A DNA stretch of 64,000 nucleotides from Shumkonia mesophila (GTDB taxonomy: Bacteria > Pseudomonadota > Alphaproteobacteria > Rhodospirillales > Shumkoniaceae): assembly GCF_026163695.1 (NCBI RefSeq), contig NZ_JAOTID010000018.1, positions 21,186 to 85,185 on the forward strand, written 5' to 3'. The position numbers and the translations under genes were made by a program. The notes below the pieces were generated by a model. That model was not told the DNA's origin. It did not search any database and saw nothing but the letters and a program-made list of their open reading frames with translations. How positions within the stretch are numbered: position 1 is the stretch's first letter; each line of letters begins with the position of its first letter. Below are positions 43,909 to 52,060 of the stretch, one piece after another.

Positions 43909-44427
43909 ATGGCGAACATATTGAGGCTGGCACCTTTGGATATTGCGACGTGCCTGCGGGACGTTGGTGCGAGCCTGGTCTCGTCGCGCCCTCCGGCGGC
44001 CGGCGTCGATGTCACCTATTGTCTGGACAGCACCTGTTCGGTGCGGCCAGACCAGGTGGCGCCGCTGGTCCGCATGGCCTGGGAACTGATCGCCAACGCG
44101 CTTAGCCACGCCCATCCGGCGCGGGTGCGTGGCAGGCTCGCCATCGTGTGCCGCCCAGGCCCCCGGGGCGAGGTCGTCATCGAGGTGGCCGACGACGGCG
44201 TCGGGCTGCCGGAAGGCTTCGACGCGGCCAACGACGGCGGGGCCGGGCTCAGGCGCGTGCGCACCTTGGGCCAGCGCCTGGGCGCCACCCTTTCCTTTCA
44301 CTCGACGGGCCTTGGCCTGACGGCGCGCATTGTCGTGCCGACCGGGCGGGCGGCCCGTACCGCGAATTTCAATAGGCAGCGCAACGAAGACGGCCGGTGG
44401 CGCCGTCAGCATGAGGAGAGTTTGTGA
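43909..44427 (+). CDS. stand-alone histidine-kinase-like ATPase domain protein
   Basis: 172-residue protein with the N-box WELIANALSHAHP and G-box VADDGVGLPEGFD plus GGAGLRRVRTLGQRLG, as in HWE/HisKA_2-type kinases. It lacks a sensor domain and the His phospho-acceptor domain, so it cannot be a normal kinase by itself; it may act as an anti-sigma-like kinase or with a partner. ATG 43909 is preferred; an in-frame TTG at 43852 is possible. Its stop overlaps the next gene's start. Confidence 0.75.
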   Translation: MANILRLAPLDIATCLRDVGASLVSSRPPAAGVDVTYCLDSTCSVRPDQVAPLVRMAWELIANALSHAHPARVRGRLAIVCRPGPRGEVVIEVADDGVGLPEGFDAANDGGAGLRRVRTLGQRLGATLSFHSTGLGLTARIVVPTGRAARTANFNRQRNEDGRWRRQHEESL

Positions 44428-44666
44428 TGGGACGGCGGTTGTTTCCAACCTCGATTTCTTCCTATGGCGAATACCGGCGGAGGCTGGGCCGGCTGGCCGA
44501 CCTGTGGGGGGCGGACCCCCTGCTCGATTCCCGGGAGGCCGAGAATCTGCTCGACGACATCGCCGCCTACATGGTGGACGGCGGCGAACTGGGCGGCGAC
44601 GACATGGACGGCGATGCCGGCCCGGCGCCATTGGCCGAAGGCGAGCGGCCGTCACGGGAACATTAG
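44427..44666 (+). CDS. LLDDIAAYM small protein A
   Basis: 79-residue acidic protein of unknown function with NLLDDIAAYMVDGGELGGDD near its C-terminal half. ATG 44427 overlaps the kinase-like gene's stop and follows GAGGAGAG. The motif LLDDIAAYM is repeated in the next gene, so the two are paralogues in one operon with the ATPase-domain protein, perhaps as its partners. Confidence 0.65.
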   Translation: MGRRLFPTSISSYGEYRRRLGRLADLWGADPLLDSREAENLLDDIAAYMVDGGELGGDDMDGDAGPAPLAEGERPSREH

Positions 44667-44668
44667 GA

Positions 44669-44854
44669 ATGTCCTGCGAGGGCGGCTTGGCCGAACTGCT
44701 GGCCGAGAACGACAGCCAATACACCCCGGAAACCGAGCGTCTGCTCGACGATATCGCGGCCTACATGATGGCTGAAGGAGAGATGAACCCGGGGGGCTGG
44801 GTGGAGTTCCTGCGCCCCTTCGGGACGGACGGGAAGCCTTCGGAAGTGCGTTGA
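44669..44854 (+). CDS. LLDDIAAYM small protein B
   Basis: 61-residue protein starting 2 bases after small protein A and containing ERLLDDIAAYMMAEGEMNPG, a clear paralogue of A's central motif. The C-terminus GGWVEFLRPFG is unique. It lacks any signal or membrane segment. No family is recognised. Confidence 0.62.
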   Translation: MSCEGGLAELLAENDSQYTPETERLLDDIAAYMMAEGEMNPGGWVEFLRPFGTDGKPSEVR

Positions 44855-45233
44855 CGGGCCCGGGGCCAATCGTCGCCTTGACCGGCTCAGCCGGGGTCTT
44901 TTTGGGGAGGTCGGAGGCGAGGGGAACGGCCCCGGGCAGGGGGAGCGTTCCAGCAATCCGCCGCATTTCGCCCTGGGGCGCCGCGCGGACGTCCATCCGC
45001 CCGATGGCCTTGGCCATCGGGGCGCGGGGCGATGCGGCGAGCTTACGGATTCGAAGGGGAGATAAGCAATGCCATCGACTTTCGGCCAGAGAAACGATCC
45101 GCTTGAAATGAAAGTGGCGGCATACGATTTGCATAAACGACTAGCCGCCATACCACGGAACGTGGAGGCATCAGGCAAGATTGAGGGAAGCATTGGATGT
45201 TCATCGAGGCCACATGTGAGAGAGGGACACACC
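44855..45233. other. 379-base intergenic region with hairpin
   Basis: Contains a perfect 9-bp stem CCGATGGCC (45001-45009) / GGCCATCGG (45012-45020) and, further on, a less GC-rich stretch (45060-45230) with possible promoter elements for the LuxR-type gene. Longer plus-strand frames beginning at 45069 run into that gene but lack a ribosome site. Confidence 0.5.
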
Positions 45234-45587
45234 ATGCCTTCAACCTTTATCTTGACGCCCGCGTCTCCCGGGGGGGAAGACGCCGGCCCGGGGCTTGACG
45301 GTTCCCGGGTCTATCTGCTGGTGCCTTACACGGAGGCGCAGGCGGAAGGTGCGATTGCCGGCCGCCAGCGAATCGCCGTGAACGGGGGCGCCGCGAGGGG
45401 CGAGTTGACGGCGCGCCAGCACGAGATCCTGATGGCGCTCCAAAACGGCTCATCCAACAAGCAAATCGCCCAAAAACTGGGCATTATGGAAAGCACGGTC
45501 AAGATTCAGCTGAAATCGATCTTCCGCCGGCTCGGGGTGAAAAATCGCACCCAGGCCGCGCTGATCGCCCATAGCCGGCACGCTTGA
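45234..45587 (+). CDS. LuxR-type DNA-binding response regulator-like protein
   Basis: 117-residue protein. The C-terminal half is a LuxR-type helix-turn-helix: LTARQHEILMALQNGSSNKQ then IAQKLGIMESTVKIQLKSIF and RRLGVKNRTQAALIA. The first 50 residues have no recognisable receiver domain. ATG 45234 follows GAGAGAGGGACAC. It probably serves as an output regulator for the surrounding signalling genes. Confidence 0.85.
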   Translation: MPSTFILTPASPGGEDAGPGLDGSRVYLLVPYTEAQAEGAIAGRQRIAVNGGAARGELTARQHEILMALQNGSSNKQIAQKLGIMESTVKIQLKSIFRRLGVKNRTQAALIAHSRHA

Positions 45588-45980
45588 GGGGGCGGGGCCG
45601 GCCTTTCCGGAAATCGGAAATCCAGGCGTTATGGCCGCAGCGTTTGCGGCCATTCACGTCTGCGGCCCCCGCGGCCCCGCCGTGGCGCCCCATCCGCGGC
45701 CTATGCCTGCCGGGGCGGAAAGCGGTTCAAGGGGTGGAGACGCCGTTGGCCTCGGGCGGGGCCCATGTCGAAGGATGCCCGAGGGACGGAGCCCTAGTTG
45801 AGCGCGGCTTCGGGGTTCGGGCGGTCGAGGCCGTTGTTGATCGCCCAGATGGCGGCCAGGGTGCGGTTGAGCCACGGATGTTACAAAACGTTACAAAGAA
45901 TCCGTTTCTCCGACATCGCTTCGAAACACGACTCGGGTACATCTCCTGCCGGCGCCGCCCCGAACCCGCGGCCGGCCGCA
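45588..45980. other. 393-base intergenic region
   Basis: Includes a short palindrome with the CACGTCT unit (ATGGCCGCAGCGTTTGCGGCCATTC, in pieces, at 45621-45662) and a direct repeat GTTACAAA at 45880-45887 and 45890-45897, one helical turn apart, 84 bases before the response regulator: a possible activator site. No gene was recognised. Confidence 0.5.
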
Positions 45981-46595
45981 ATGGAAACCGGTCCCATGCG
46001 CAAGATCATCGATCTCAGGGAAATCAAGTTCCTGGTGGTCGATGACAGCCAGTTCTCGCGCTCCATCGTCAAAGCCATCCTGCGCGCGCTGGGCGCCCAG
46101 GCCGTCCACATCCACGAGGCCACCGACGGCGAGGATGCGCTCAAAGCGCTGGCCGCACACAAGCCCGACATCGCCATCGTCGATTACAAGATGGAGCCGA
46201 TGGGCGGTATCCAGCTCACCAAGGCCATCCGCCGCAATCCGGAGTGCCCGGCGCGAACCATGCCGATCATCATGCTGTCGGCCTTCACCGCCGAGGAGCT
46301 GGTGGCCACCGCGCGCGACGCCGGTGTCACCGAGTACGTGTCGAAGCCGATCTCCATCGAAGCGCTCTATTTGCGCATCGAGGAGACGGTGCTGCGCCCG
46401 CGCCAGTTCGTCATCGCCGAGAATTTCTGCGGCCCCGACCGCCGGCGGCGCGTCGATGAGTTCTATGCCGGGCCGTGCCGGCGGACCTCCGACCACGACC
46501 CCGCCGCGCCACCGGCCCCGCCATCTGCGGCGGTGGCGGGAGGCGAAGCCTCCCGCGAGGTGGAACTCGTGGCTGAGGAAGGCCAAGCGACATGA
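45981..46595 (+). CDS. single-domain response regulator (CheY-like)
   Basis: 204-residue protein with an N-terminal receiver domain: acidic pair VVDDSQFSR, phospho-Asp67 in AIVDYKMEPMGG, Thr/Ser near MLSAFTAEE and Lys in YVSKPIS. The C-terminal 75 residues are Pro/Ala-rich and disordered with no output domain. The start may be ATG 45981 or 45996. It overlaps the HPt gene by 4 bases, so the pair probably form a phosphorelay. Confidence 0.87.
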   Translation: METGPMRKIIDLREIKFLVVDDSQFSRSIVKAILRALGAQAVHIHEATDGEDALKALAAHKPDIAIVDYKMEPMGGIQLTKAIRRNPECPARTMPIIMLSAFTAEELVATARDAGVTEYVSKPISIEALYLRIEETVLRPRQFVIAENFCGPDRRRRVDEFYAGPCRRTSDHDPAAPPAPPSAAVAGGEASREVELVAEEGQAT

Positions 46596-47104
46596 ACAGC
46601 GAAGACAAGGGCCGGGACATGACGGCATCGCAGGCCAAGGCGGAATTCATCGCTCCCTCCTATGCGTTGAAGGCCAAGGCGCCGCTGCGCGACCTCGACC
46701 TGGCGGCGGTGGTGGCCCAGGCGGTGTTGGGGCTCAAGGACCTCCAGCCCGACTATCGGGCGGTGCTGGAGGAGGAATGCCGCGCCCTTTACGCCGCCGG
46801 CGCCGACGTCGAGGATACCGGCGGCGGCCCGATCGCGGTCGCGCGGCTAAGCCGCATGGCCCACCAGATCCGCGGCCACAGCGGGACCATCGGCTTCGCC
46901 GCCGTGTGCAGGGTCTGCGACAGCCTGTGCGGATTCCTGACCGGGCGCGACACCCTGTCGGCCAAGGAAGTCGAGGTCGCCCGCCTGCACCTGGACGCCC
47001 TGCTGGTGGTGCTCCAGCACACCGACGACCGCCAATTCGATGGCCGCTTCGACGCCGTCTTCGGCGAACTGGAAAAGGTGGTCCACAAATTCGAGGGGAC
47101 GTGA
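46592..47104 (+). CDS. HPt domain phosphotransfer protein
   Basis: 170-residue helical protein with the histidine phosphotransfer motif MAHQIRGHSGTIGF (phospho-His near 91; compare HxxKG). Flanks are helical with conserved Arg/Lys. It overlaps the response regulator gene by 4 bases, so it is its likely partner. The kinase that feeds them is not identified; the hybrid kinase at 31-34 kb or the ATPase-only protein at 43.9 kb are local candidates. Confidence 0.8.
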   Translation: MNSEDKGRDMTASQAKAEFIAPSYALKAKAPLRDLDLAAVVAQAVLGLKDLQPDYRAVLEEECRALYAAGADVEDTGGGPIAVARLSRMAHQIRGHSGTIGFAAVCRVCDSLCGFLTGRDTLSAKEVEVARLHLDALLVVLQHTDDRQFDGRFDAVFGELEKVVHKFEGT

Positions 47105-47135
47105 GGGGCCCTGTTGCCGGGCGATTGCCGCCGCC

Positions 47136-48338
47136 TCAATAGCGCAAAAACGCTTGCCGCTCGGCGGTCCAGGCCTGTTCGTCGGGCACGGCCAGCGCGT
47201 CGAGATCGCCTGGCGTCGCCGCCGCGTCGTCCACCCACTCGCGCAGGGCCGGACCGCCGTTGATCACGTCGATGGCGAGCCTGCCCGTCTCGTACTCGTA
47301 GGCGAAATCGCGCCACAGCGGATAGTCGGCCTGGAGCCGGCGGATGGCCTTGAAGGCCAGGGCCTGGAGGCGCCAGGGCCTGAACGCCGCGTGGTCGTAG
47401 CCGGGCCCTTCGGCGTGGATCATGACGCCGTGGCAGAGCATCCCCACATGCTTGTGAAACGTTGGCTCGAACCAGCACTCGCGCAGCCGGCAGCCGGCCA
47501 GCCACTCCGGCGCCCACGCCGCCATTTCTGCCATCACCCGGCGGGCGTCGATGTCGGGCGCCCCGAACATCTCCAGTGGGCGCGTGGTGCCGCGGCCTTC
47601 GGAAAGGGTCGTGCCCTCGACCATCACCGTGCCCGGATAGGCGCGGGCCATGAAAAGGTTCGGCGCGTTGGGGCTGGGATTGACCCATACCCGTTCGGCC
47701 ATGGGCCAGCCGAAGCCCGGCGCCGCATCGGGCCGCCAGCCCTTCATTTCGATAACGCGGTACTCGACGTCGAGCCCGAGCGTCCCGATGAACCACAACC
47801 CCAGTTCGCCCAGCGTCAGCCCATGGCGCATTGGCAACGGCCCGGCCCCGACGAAGCTTTGCCAGCCGGTGCTCAGCCTCAGGCCCTCGATGGGCCGGCC
47901 CACCGGATTGGGACGATCCAGCACCCATACGGCCTTGCCGTGGCGCGAGGCCGCTTCCAGGACGTAGCGCAGGGTCGTGATGAAGGTGTAGATGCGGCAG
48001 CCGAGATCCTGCAGATCGACGAGGAGGACGTCGAAGGTTTCCATCATCGCGTCCGTCGGCCGGCGCCCCTCGCCATACAGGCTGAAAACCGGGACGCCAT
48101 GGACCGGATCGCGGAAATCGGGCGATTCCACCATGTTGTCCTGCTTGTCGCCGCGCAGGCCGTGCTGCGGGCCGAAAGCGGCGGTCAGCCGGATGTCGGG
48201 GCAGGCGGCCAGCCGGTCCAGCGAATGCGCGAGGTCGTCGGCGACCGAGGCGGGGTGGGCCAGCAGGGCGACGCGTCTTCCTTTAAGCGGCGCCCGCAGG
48301 GCCGGTTCGGCGAGAAGCCGATCGATGCCAAATTTCAT
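47136..48338 (-). CDS. DUF1343/NamZ-like protein
   Basis: 400-residue protein of the YbbC/DUF1343 family, some members of which are exo-beta-N-acetylmuramidases (NamZ). Family segments include LLAHPASVADDL, FGPQHGLRGDKQDNM, LLVDLQDLGCRIYTF, EGTTLSEGRGTTRP and FEPTFHKHVG. Unlike most family members it has no signal peptide, so it would act in the cytoplasm, perhaps on recycled muropeptides. It overlaps the DOMON-like gene by 4 bases. Confidence 0.85.
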   Translation of the reverse strand: MKFGIDRLLAEPALRAPLKGRRVALLAHPASVADDLAHSLDRLAACPDIRLTAAFGPQHGLRGDKQDNMVESPDFRDPVHGVPVFSLYGEGRRPTDAMMETFDVLLVDLQDLGCRIYTFITTLRYVLEAASRHGKAVWVLDRPNPVGRPIEGLRLSTGWQSFVGAGPLPMRHGLTLGELGLWFIGTLGLDVEYRVIEMKGWRPDAAPGFGWPMAERVWVNPSPNAPNLFMARAYPGTVMVEGTTLSEGRGTTRPLEMFGAPDIDARRVMAEMAAWAPEWLAGCRLRECWFEPTFHKHVGMLCHGVMIHAEGPGYDHAAFRPWRLQALAFKAIRRLQADYPLWRDFAYEYETGRLAIDVINGGPALREWVDDAAATPGDLDALAVPDEQAWTAERQAFLRY

Positions 48339-48889
48339 GCTCGCTCCACCGCTCGCAGTTCATGCACGAAGCCGTCGGGATGATGAAAATCCGCCTGGCC
48401 CGGCGGATGCGCCAAGGCCCAGTAGGATAGGCGGCCGTCGATTTCCTCGATGACCGCCGCGAGGCCGAGACGCCACGGGCCATCGTCGGGCAGGCCCGGC
48501 AAGCCCTCCAGGTCGAGGGCGGCATGCAAGGTGTAGCGATCGGCTGCCGATTGCGCCTCGATCCTGGGCGCGCCCGTCACGTCCGCCGCGCCCATGTCTT
48601 TCCGGTAGCTGGCGAACCGGTAGGCCGCCCATGCCATCGAGGGCGCGAAATTGAACTCGTAATAGGTGCCGCCCGGTGGCGCCCCGACGAAGGCTTCGAA
48701 GCAGGTGTGCCGCCACAACCGGCCGGTGCGCGCCGCCGCCGCCACGGCCGGCAGGCGTAGATCGCCGATGGCGCCGGTCACGACATAGGTAAGCGCCAAG
48801 GCGCCGGGGCGCGGACGGACGGCGTCGACCTCGATGCGGGCCGCCGCCCAGCAACGCGAATCCGGATGGAGGGTCAACGTCTGGCGCAT
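48335..48889 (-). CDS. DOMON-like domain protein
   Basis: 184-residue protein resembling DOMON-like domains of alphaproteobacteria, with RLWRHTCFEAFVGAPPGGTY, YYEFNFAPSMAWAAYRFASY and LDLEGLPGLPDDGPWRLGL. It has no signal peptide. It is translationally coupled to the DUF1343 gene, the usual arrangement in relatives, suggesting a joint but unknown function. Confidence 0.75.
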   Translation of the reverse strand: MRQTLTLHPDSRCWAAARIEVDAVRPRPGALALTYVVTGAIGDLRLPAVAAAARTGRLWRHTCFEAFVGAPPGGTYYEFNFAPSMAWAAYRFASYRKDMGAADVTGAPRIEAQSAADRYTLHAALDLEGLPGLPDDGPWRLGLAAVIEEIDGRLSYWALAHPPGQADFHHPDGFVHELRAVERA

Positions 48890-48967
48890 GCCGCCATCTT
48901 AGCGGCGACGACTTTGAAATTGGCGACAATTTTGATGGCGGTTTCGGCCCGGCGGCGTCCGGCACAC

Positions 48968-50065
48968 TCAAGCCAGGGTATCGGGGCCGGCCCCGGCGAT
49001 GGCTCCGGGCTCCGGCGGCTTGGTCCGAAAGGGCGAGATCCATTCCTGGATCAGGGTGAACCCCACGGCCAGCAGGGTCGGCCCGAGAAAGATGCCGATG
49101 AAGCCGAAGGCGGTGAGGCCGCCGAGCACGCCCAAGATGACCAGCAGCAGCGGCAACCGGCTTTCCCGGCTGATCAGCCAGGGCTTGAGGATGTTGTCGA
49201 CGCTGCTGACCACGACGAACCCCCACAGCGCCATGAAGATGGCCCAGCCGGTCGAGCCGGTGTAGAGCAGCCACAGCGCCGCCGGCAGCCACACCAGGGG
49301 CGGCCCCATCGGGATGAGCGAGAGCACGAACGTCACGAAGCCGAGCAGCGGGGCGCCGGGGACGCCGGCGATCCATAAGCCGAGGCCGGCCAGCAGGCCC
49401 TGGACCGAGGCCGTTCCCATGATGCCGTAGACGACGCCCCTGACGGTGGCGCCGGTCACGTCGAGCAGGTGCTGGGCGCGGTCGCCGGCGACCCGCTTTA
49501 CGCCGGAGTGCAACTGCACCATGGCGTCGCGGCCGTCGCGATAGACGAAGAAGCAGATCAGCACGCTGAGCGTGAGTTCCAGCGCCCCCTGGCCGAGGCT
49601 GGCGCCGCTCCTCAGCACCCAATCGCGGGCCTCGGCGACATGGGGCTCGACGGCGATGCGAAAGCCCCCCTCGTCGGCCGCCAGGCGCGTCCAATAGGCT
49701 TCGATGTCGACCCCGAAAAGGGGGACCGTGGCGAGCCAGGACGGCGGGCGCGGCAGGCCTTCGTCCAGCAGCACGCGCACGATCTGGATCACGGCGGCGA
49801 CGTGCTCGGCCAGCGTGGCCCCGAGGAACGCCAGCGGGACGACCAGCACCAGGGCGACCAGCAGGGTCATGATGGTGGCAGCCAGCGTGCGGCGCCCCCC
49901 CAGCCTGGCGAGGATCCACATATAGATCGGCCAGGTCGAGAAGCAGAGAACCAGCGCCCACAGGATCGACGACAGGAACGGCCGCAGCACGACCAGGCAG
50001 CCGACGGCCAGCAGCGTCACAAGGGTCAGCCCGGCAATGTATTCGATGCGCCCGGAGAGTTTCAC
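48968..50065 (-). CDS. AI-2E family transporter (PF01594-like)
   Basis: 365-residue membrane protein with paired helices at the N-terminus, a hydrophilic segment around residues 110-150 and six or so C-terminal helices. LIPMGPPLVWLPAALWLLYTG and FGFIGIFLGPTLLAVGFTLI are typical of the family. Start GTG 50065 is likely; a TTG 60 bases upstream is also in frame. The AI-2E name does not imply signalling; some members are Na+/H+ antiporters. Confidence 0.82.
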   Translation of the reverse strand: MKLSGRIEYIAGLTLVTLLAVGCLVVLRPFLSSILWALVLCFSTWPIYMWILARLGGRRTLAATIMTLLVALVLVVPLAFLGATLAEHVAAVIQIVRVLLDEGLPRPPSWLATVPLFGVDIEAYWTRLAADEGGFRIAVEPHVAEARDWVLRSGASLGQGALELTLSVLICFFVYRDGRDAMVQLHSGVKRVAGDRAQHLLDVTGATVRGVVYGIMGTASVQGLLAGLGLWIAGVPGAPLLGFVTFVLSLIPMGPPLVWLPAALWLLYTGSTGWAIFMALWGFVVVSSVDNILKPWLISRESRLPLLLVILGVLGGLTAFGFIGIFLGPTLLAVGFTLIQEWISPFRTKPPEPGAIAGAGPDTLA

Positions 50066-50185
50066 CTGGGTTTCCCGTCTGGGCGAAGTGGTGGCGCTTC
50101 GAGAAAGCGCGGCGGAACGAGTCAACGACTCGACCTTGCCGGCATACTTAGGCGGCGGCCGCGGGAAGTCAACCGAGGCGGCTTT

Positions 50186-51463
50186 TCAGTCCATGATCAG
50201 CGCGGGGAGCCAGGTGCTCAGTTCCGGAAAGATCGAGATCAGCGCCAGCACCAGGGCGTTGGCGAGAAGGAACGGCGCCGCCCCCCGGAAGACGTTGATG
50301 ATGCTGAGCCCCGAGATCGACGAGCAGACGTTGAGGCACATGCCGACCGGCGGCGTGACCAACCCGACCGCCAGTCCGGTGATCAGCACCACCCCGAACT
50401 GGATCGGCGATACCCCCAGCAGCTTCAGCGCCGGCAGGAAGATGGGGGTGAGCAGCAGAATCGCCGGACTGACGTCGACGAAGAAGCCGACCAGCAGCAC
50501 GATGACGGTGACCACCAGCAGCGCGGCGGTCGCCTGCAACTCCATGCGGGCGAACAGCAGGCCCACCGTCTCGGTGACGTGCTCGAGCGCCAGGATCCAC
50601 GTGAAGATGCCGCAAAAGGCGATGATGATCATGACGTTGGCGCTGCTCAGGATGGCGTCCCGAAAGAGTCCCGGCAGGTCGGCCAGCTTCAAGCCCTTGT
50701 AGACGAACATGCCGACCAGCAGCGCGTAGACCGTGCCCACCGCCGCCGATTCGGTGGCGGTGGTGACGCCCGAGACCACCGAGCCGACGACGATCAGCGG
50801 CATCAAGAGCGCCGGGATGGCCTGGGCCGAGCAGCGCCAGAGCTCGGCCGCCGAGACGTCGACCTTCTCGGCCGGGTAGCGGTTGCGGTGCGCCAGGATG
50901 AGCGTGATCGTCATCATGAACACGCCGACCAGGACGCCGGCGATCAGGCTGCCCAGGAACAGTCTGCCCACCGATTCCGAGGCGACGAAGGCGTAGATGA
51001 CCATCGGGATGGAAGGCGGGATGACCATGCCCATGGTCGAGGCCGCGGCGACCAGGCCGGCGGCGACGCGCGGCGGATAGCCCTTCTCCTCCATGGCCGG
51101 GATCATCACTTGGCCGATCGAAGCGGCGTCCGACACCGAGGAGCCGGAAATGCCCCCGAAGATCATGCTGGCCATGACGCTGACCATGCCGAGGCCGCCG
51201 CGCAGGCGCCCCACGAACAGCATGCAGAAGCCGATCAGCCGGCTGGTCAGCCCGCCTCTGTTCATCAGGTGGCCCATGATGATGAACAGTGGCAGCGAGA
51301 TCATCACCGCCGAATCCATGCCCGAGAAGACGCGGGCCGGCAGCACGGAAATGAGCGCCGGCTGGTGGATCATGAAGTAAAGCAGCCCGGAGGCGCCCAT
51401 GGCAAACCCGATGGGAATGCGAATCGCCAGGAAGACGATGAGGCTGACGGCAAGCACGAGCAT
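50186..51463 (-). CDS. TRAP transporter large permease subunit (DctM family)
   Basis: 425-residue permease with hallmark segments RIPIGFAMGASGLLYF, IFGGISGSSVSDAASIGQVM, TMGMVIPPSIPMVIYAF and GLVTPPVGMCLNVCSSISG. It is encoded just downstream of a DctQ-type and a DctP-type gene on the minus strand, forming a second complete TRAP system. The substrate is unknown, probably a small organic acid. Confidence 0.93.
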   Translation of the reverse strand: MLVLAVSLIVFLAIRIPIGFAMGASGLLYFMIHQPALISVLPARVFSGMDSAVMISLPLFIIMGHLMNRGGLTSRLIGFCMLFVGRLRGGLGMVSVMASMIFGGISGSSVSDAASIGQVMIPAMEEKGYPPRVAAGLVAAASTMGMVIPPSIPMVIYAFVASESVGRLFLGSLIAGVLVGVFMMTITLILAHRNRYPAEKVDVSAAELWRCSAQAIPALLMPLIVVGSVVSGVTTATESAAVGTVYALLVGMFVYKGLKLADLPGLFRDAILSSANVMIIIAFCGIFTWILALEHVTETVGLLFARMELQATAALLVVTVIVLLVGFFVDVSPAILLLTPIFLPALKLLGVSPIQFGVVLITGLAVGLVTPPVGMCLNVCSSISGLSIINVFRGAAPFLLANALVLALISIFPELSTWLPALIMD

Positions 51464-51471
51464 GGCTTATC

Positions 51472-51993
51472 TCACTCCGGAACGGCCGGTTTGGCCGCCA
51501 GGGCGGCGACGATGCGGGTGACGCAGAAGATGAAGGTGAGCGCGCAACCGATCGGTACGGCGACCTCGACCACCCCTTCGGGGATGTGCATGACCGGATG
51601 CTCGCTGCCGCCAACGGCGCCGATCCAGTCCAGGCTGTAGACGAAAAGGGCGGCGTTGAGCGCCGCGATGACGATGAGGTTGAAGACGTCGAGCCGGCGC
51701 GACAGCGCGGGCGGCAGGCGGGCGACGAGCGCGTCGATGGCAATGTGCTTGCCGTGCGCCAGTTCCACCGCCGAGCCCAGCGCGGTGGTGTAGATGAACA
51801 GCATCACGGTCGCCTCGTTGCCCCCGACGATGGTCGAGTTGAAAACGTAGCGCAGCACGACAAGAGACACGACCAGGATGAAGATGAAGGCGAAGGTGAC
51901 CGTCAGCAGGGCCTCCAGCCCCCTGATGGCGCCCCGTTCGAGGGCCAGCGCCCACCTTTCGGCGGCGCCTGGATGAGTGGAGCGGTCGTTCAT
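51472..51993 (-). CDS. TRAP transporter small permease subunit (DctQ family)
   Basis: 173-residue protein with four membrane helices and the Q-subunit pattern LRYVFNSTIVGGNEATVMLF. ATG 51993 is in register with neighbouring genes; longer frames upstream run into the hairpin region. It lies 8 bases before the dctM gene. Confidence 0.88.
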   Translation of the reverse strand: MNDRSTHPGAAERWALALERGAIRGLEALLTVTFAFIFILVVSLVVLRYVFNSTIVGGNEATVMLFIYTTALGSAVELAHGKHIAIDALVARLPPALSRRLDVFNLIVIAALNAALFVYSLDWIGAVGGSEHPVMHIPEGVVEVAVPIGCALTFIFCVTRIVAALAAKPAVPE

Positions 51994-52019
51994 CGGTCTT
52001 CCCCGGGCCTGAAAGAGAG

Positions 52020-52047
52020 GGCGGCGGCGGTTTGAGCCGCCGCCGCC
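52020..52047 (-). promoter_or_regulatory. stem-loop between dctP and dctQ
   Basis: Perfect 11-bp stem GGCGGCGGCGG (52020-52030) / CCGCCGCCGCC (52037-52047) with a 6-base loop, just after the dctP stop, with no U-run. Probably an mRNA-stability or attenuation hairpin. Confidence 0.6.
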
Positions 52048-52060
52048 AAGGTCGGTTGCA

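Noticed and set aside
49469..51640. A 723-codon plus-strand frame rich in Asp, Arg, Gln and His
   Set aside because: Antisense to the AI-2E family and TRAP permease genes; composition is that of reverse-read membrane proteins.
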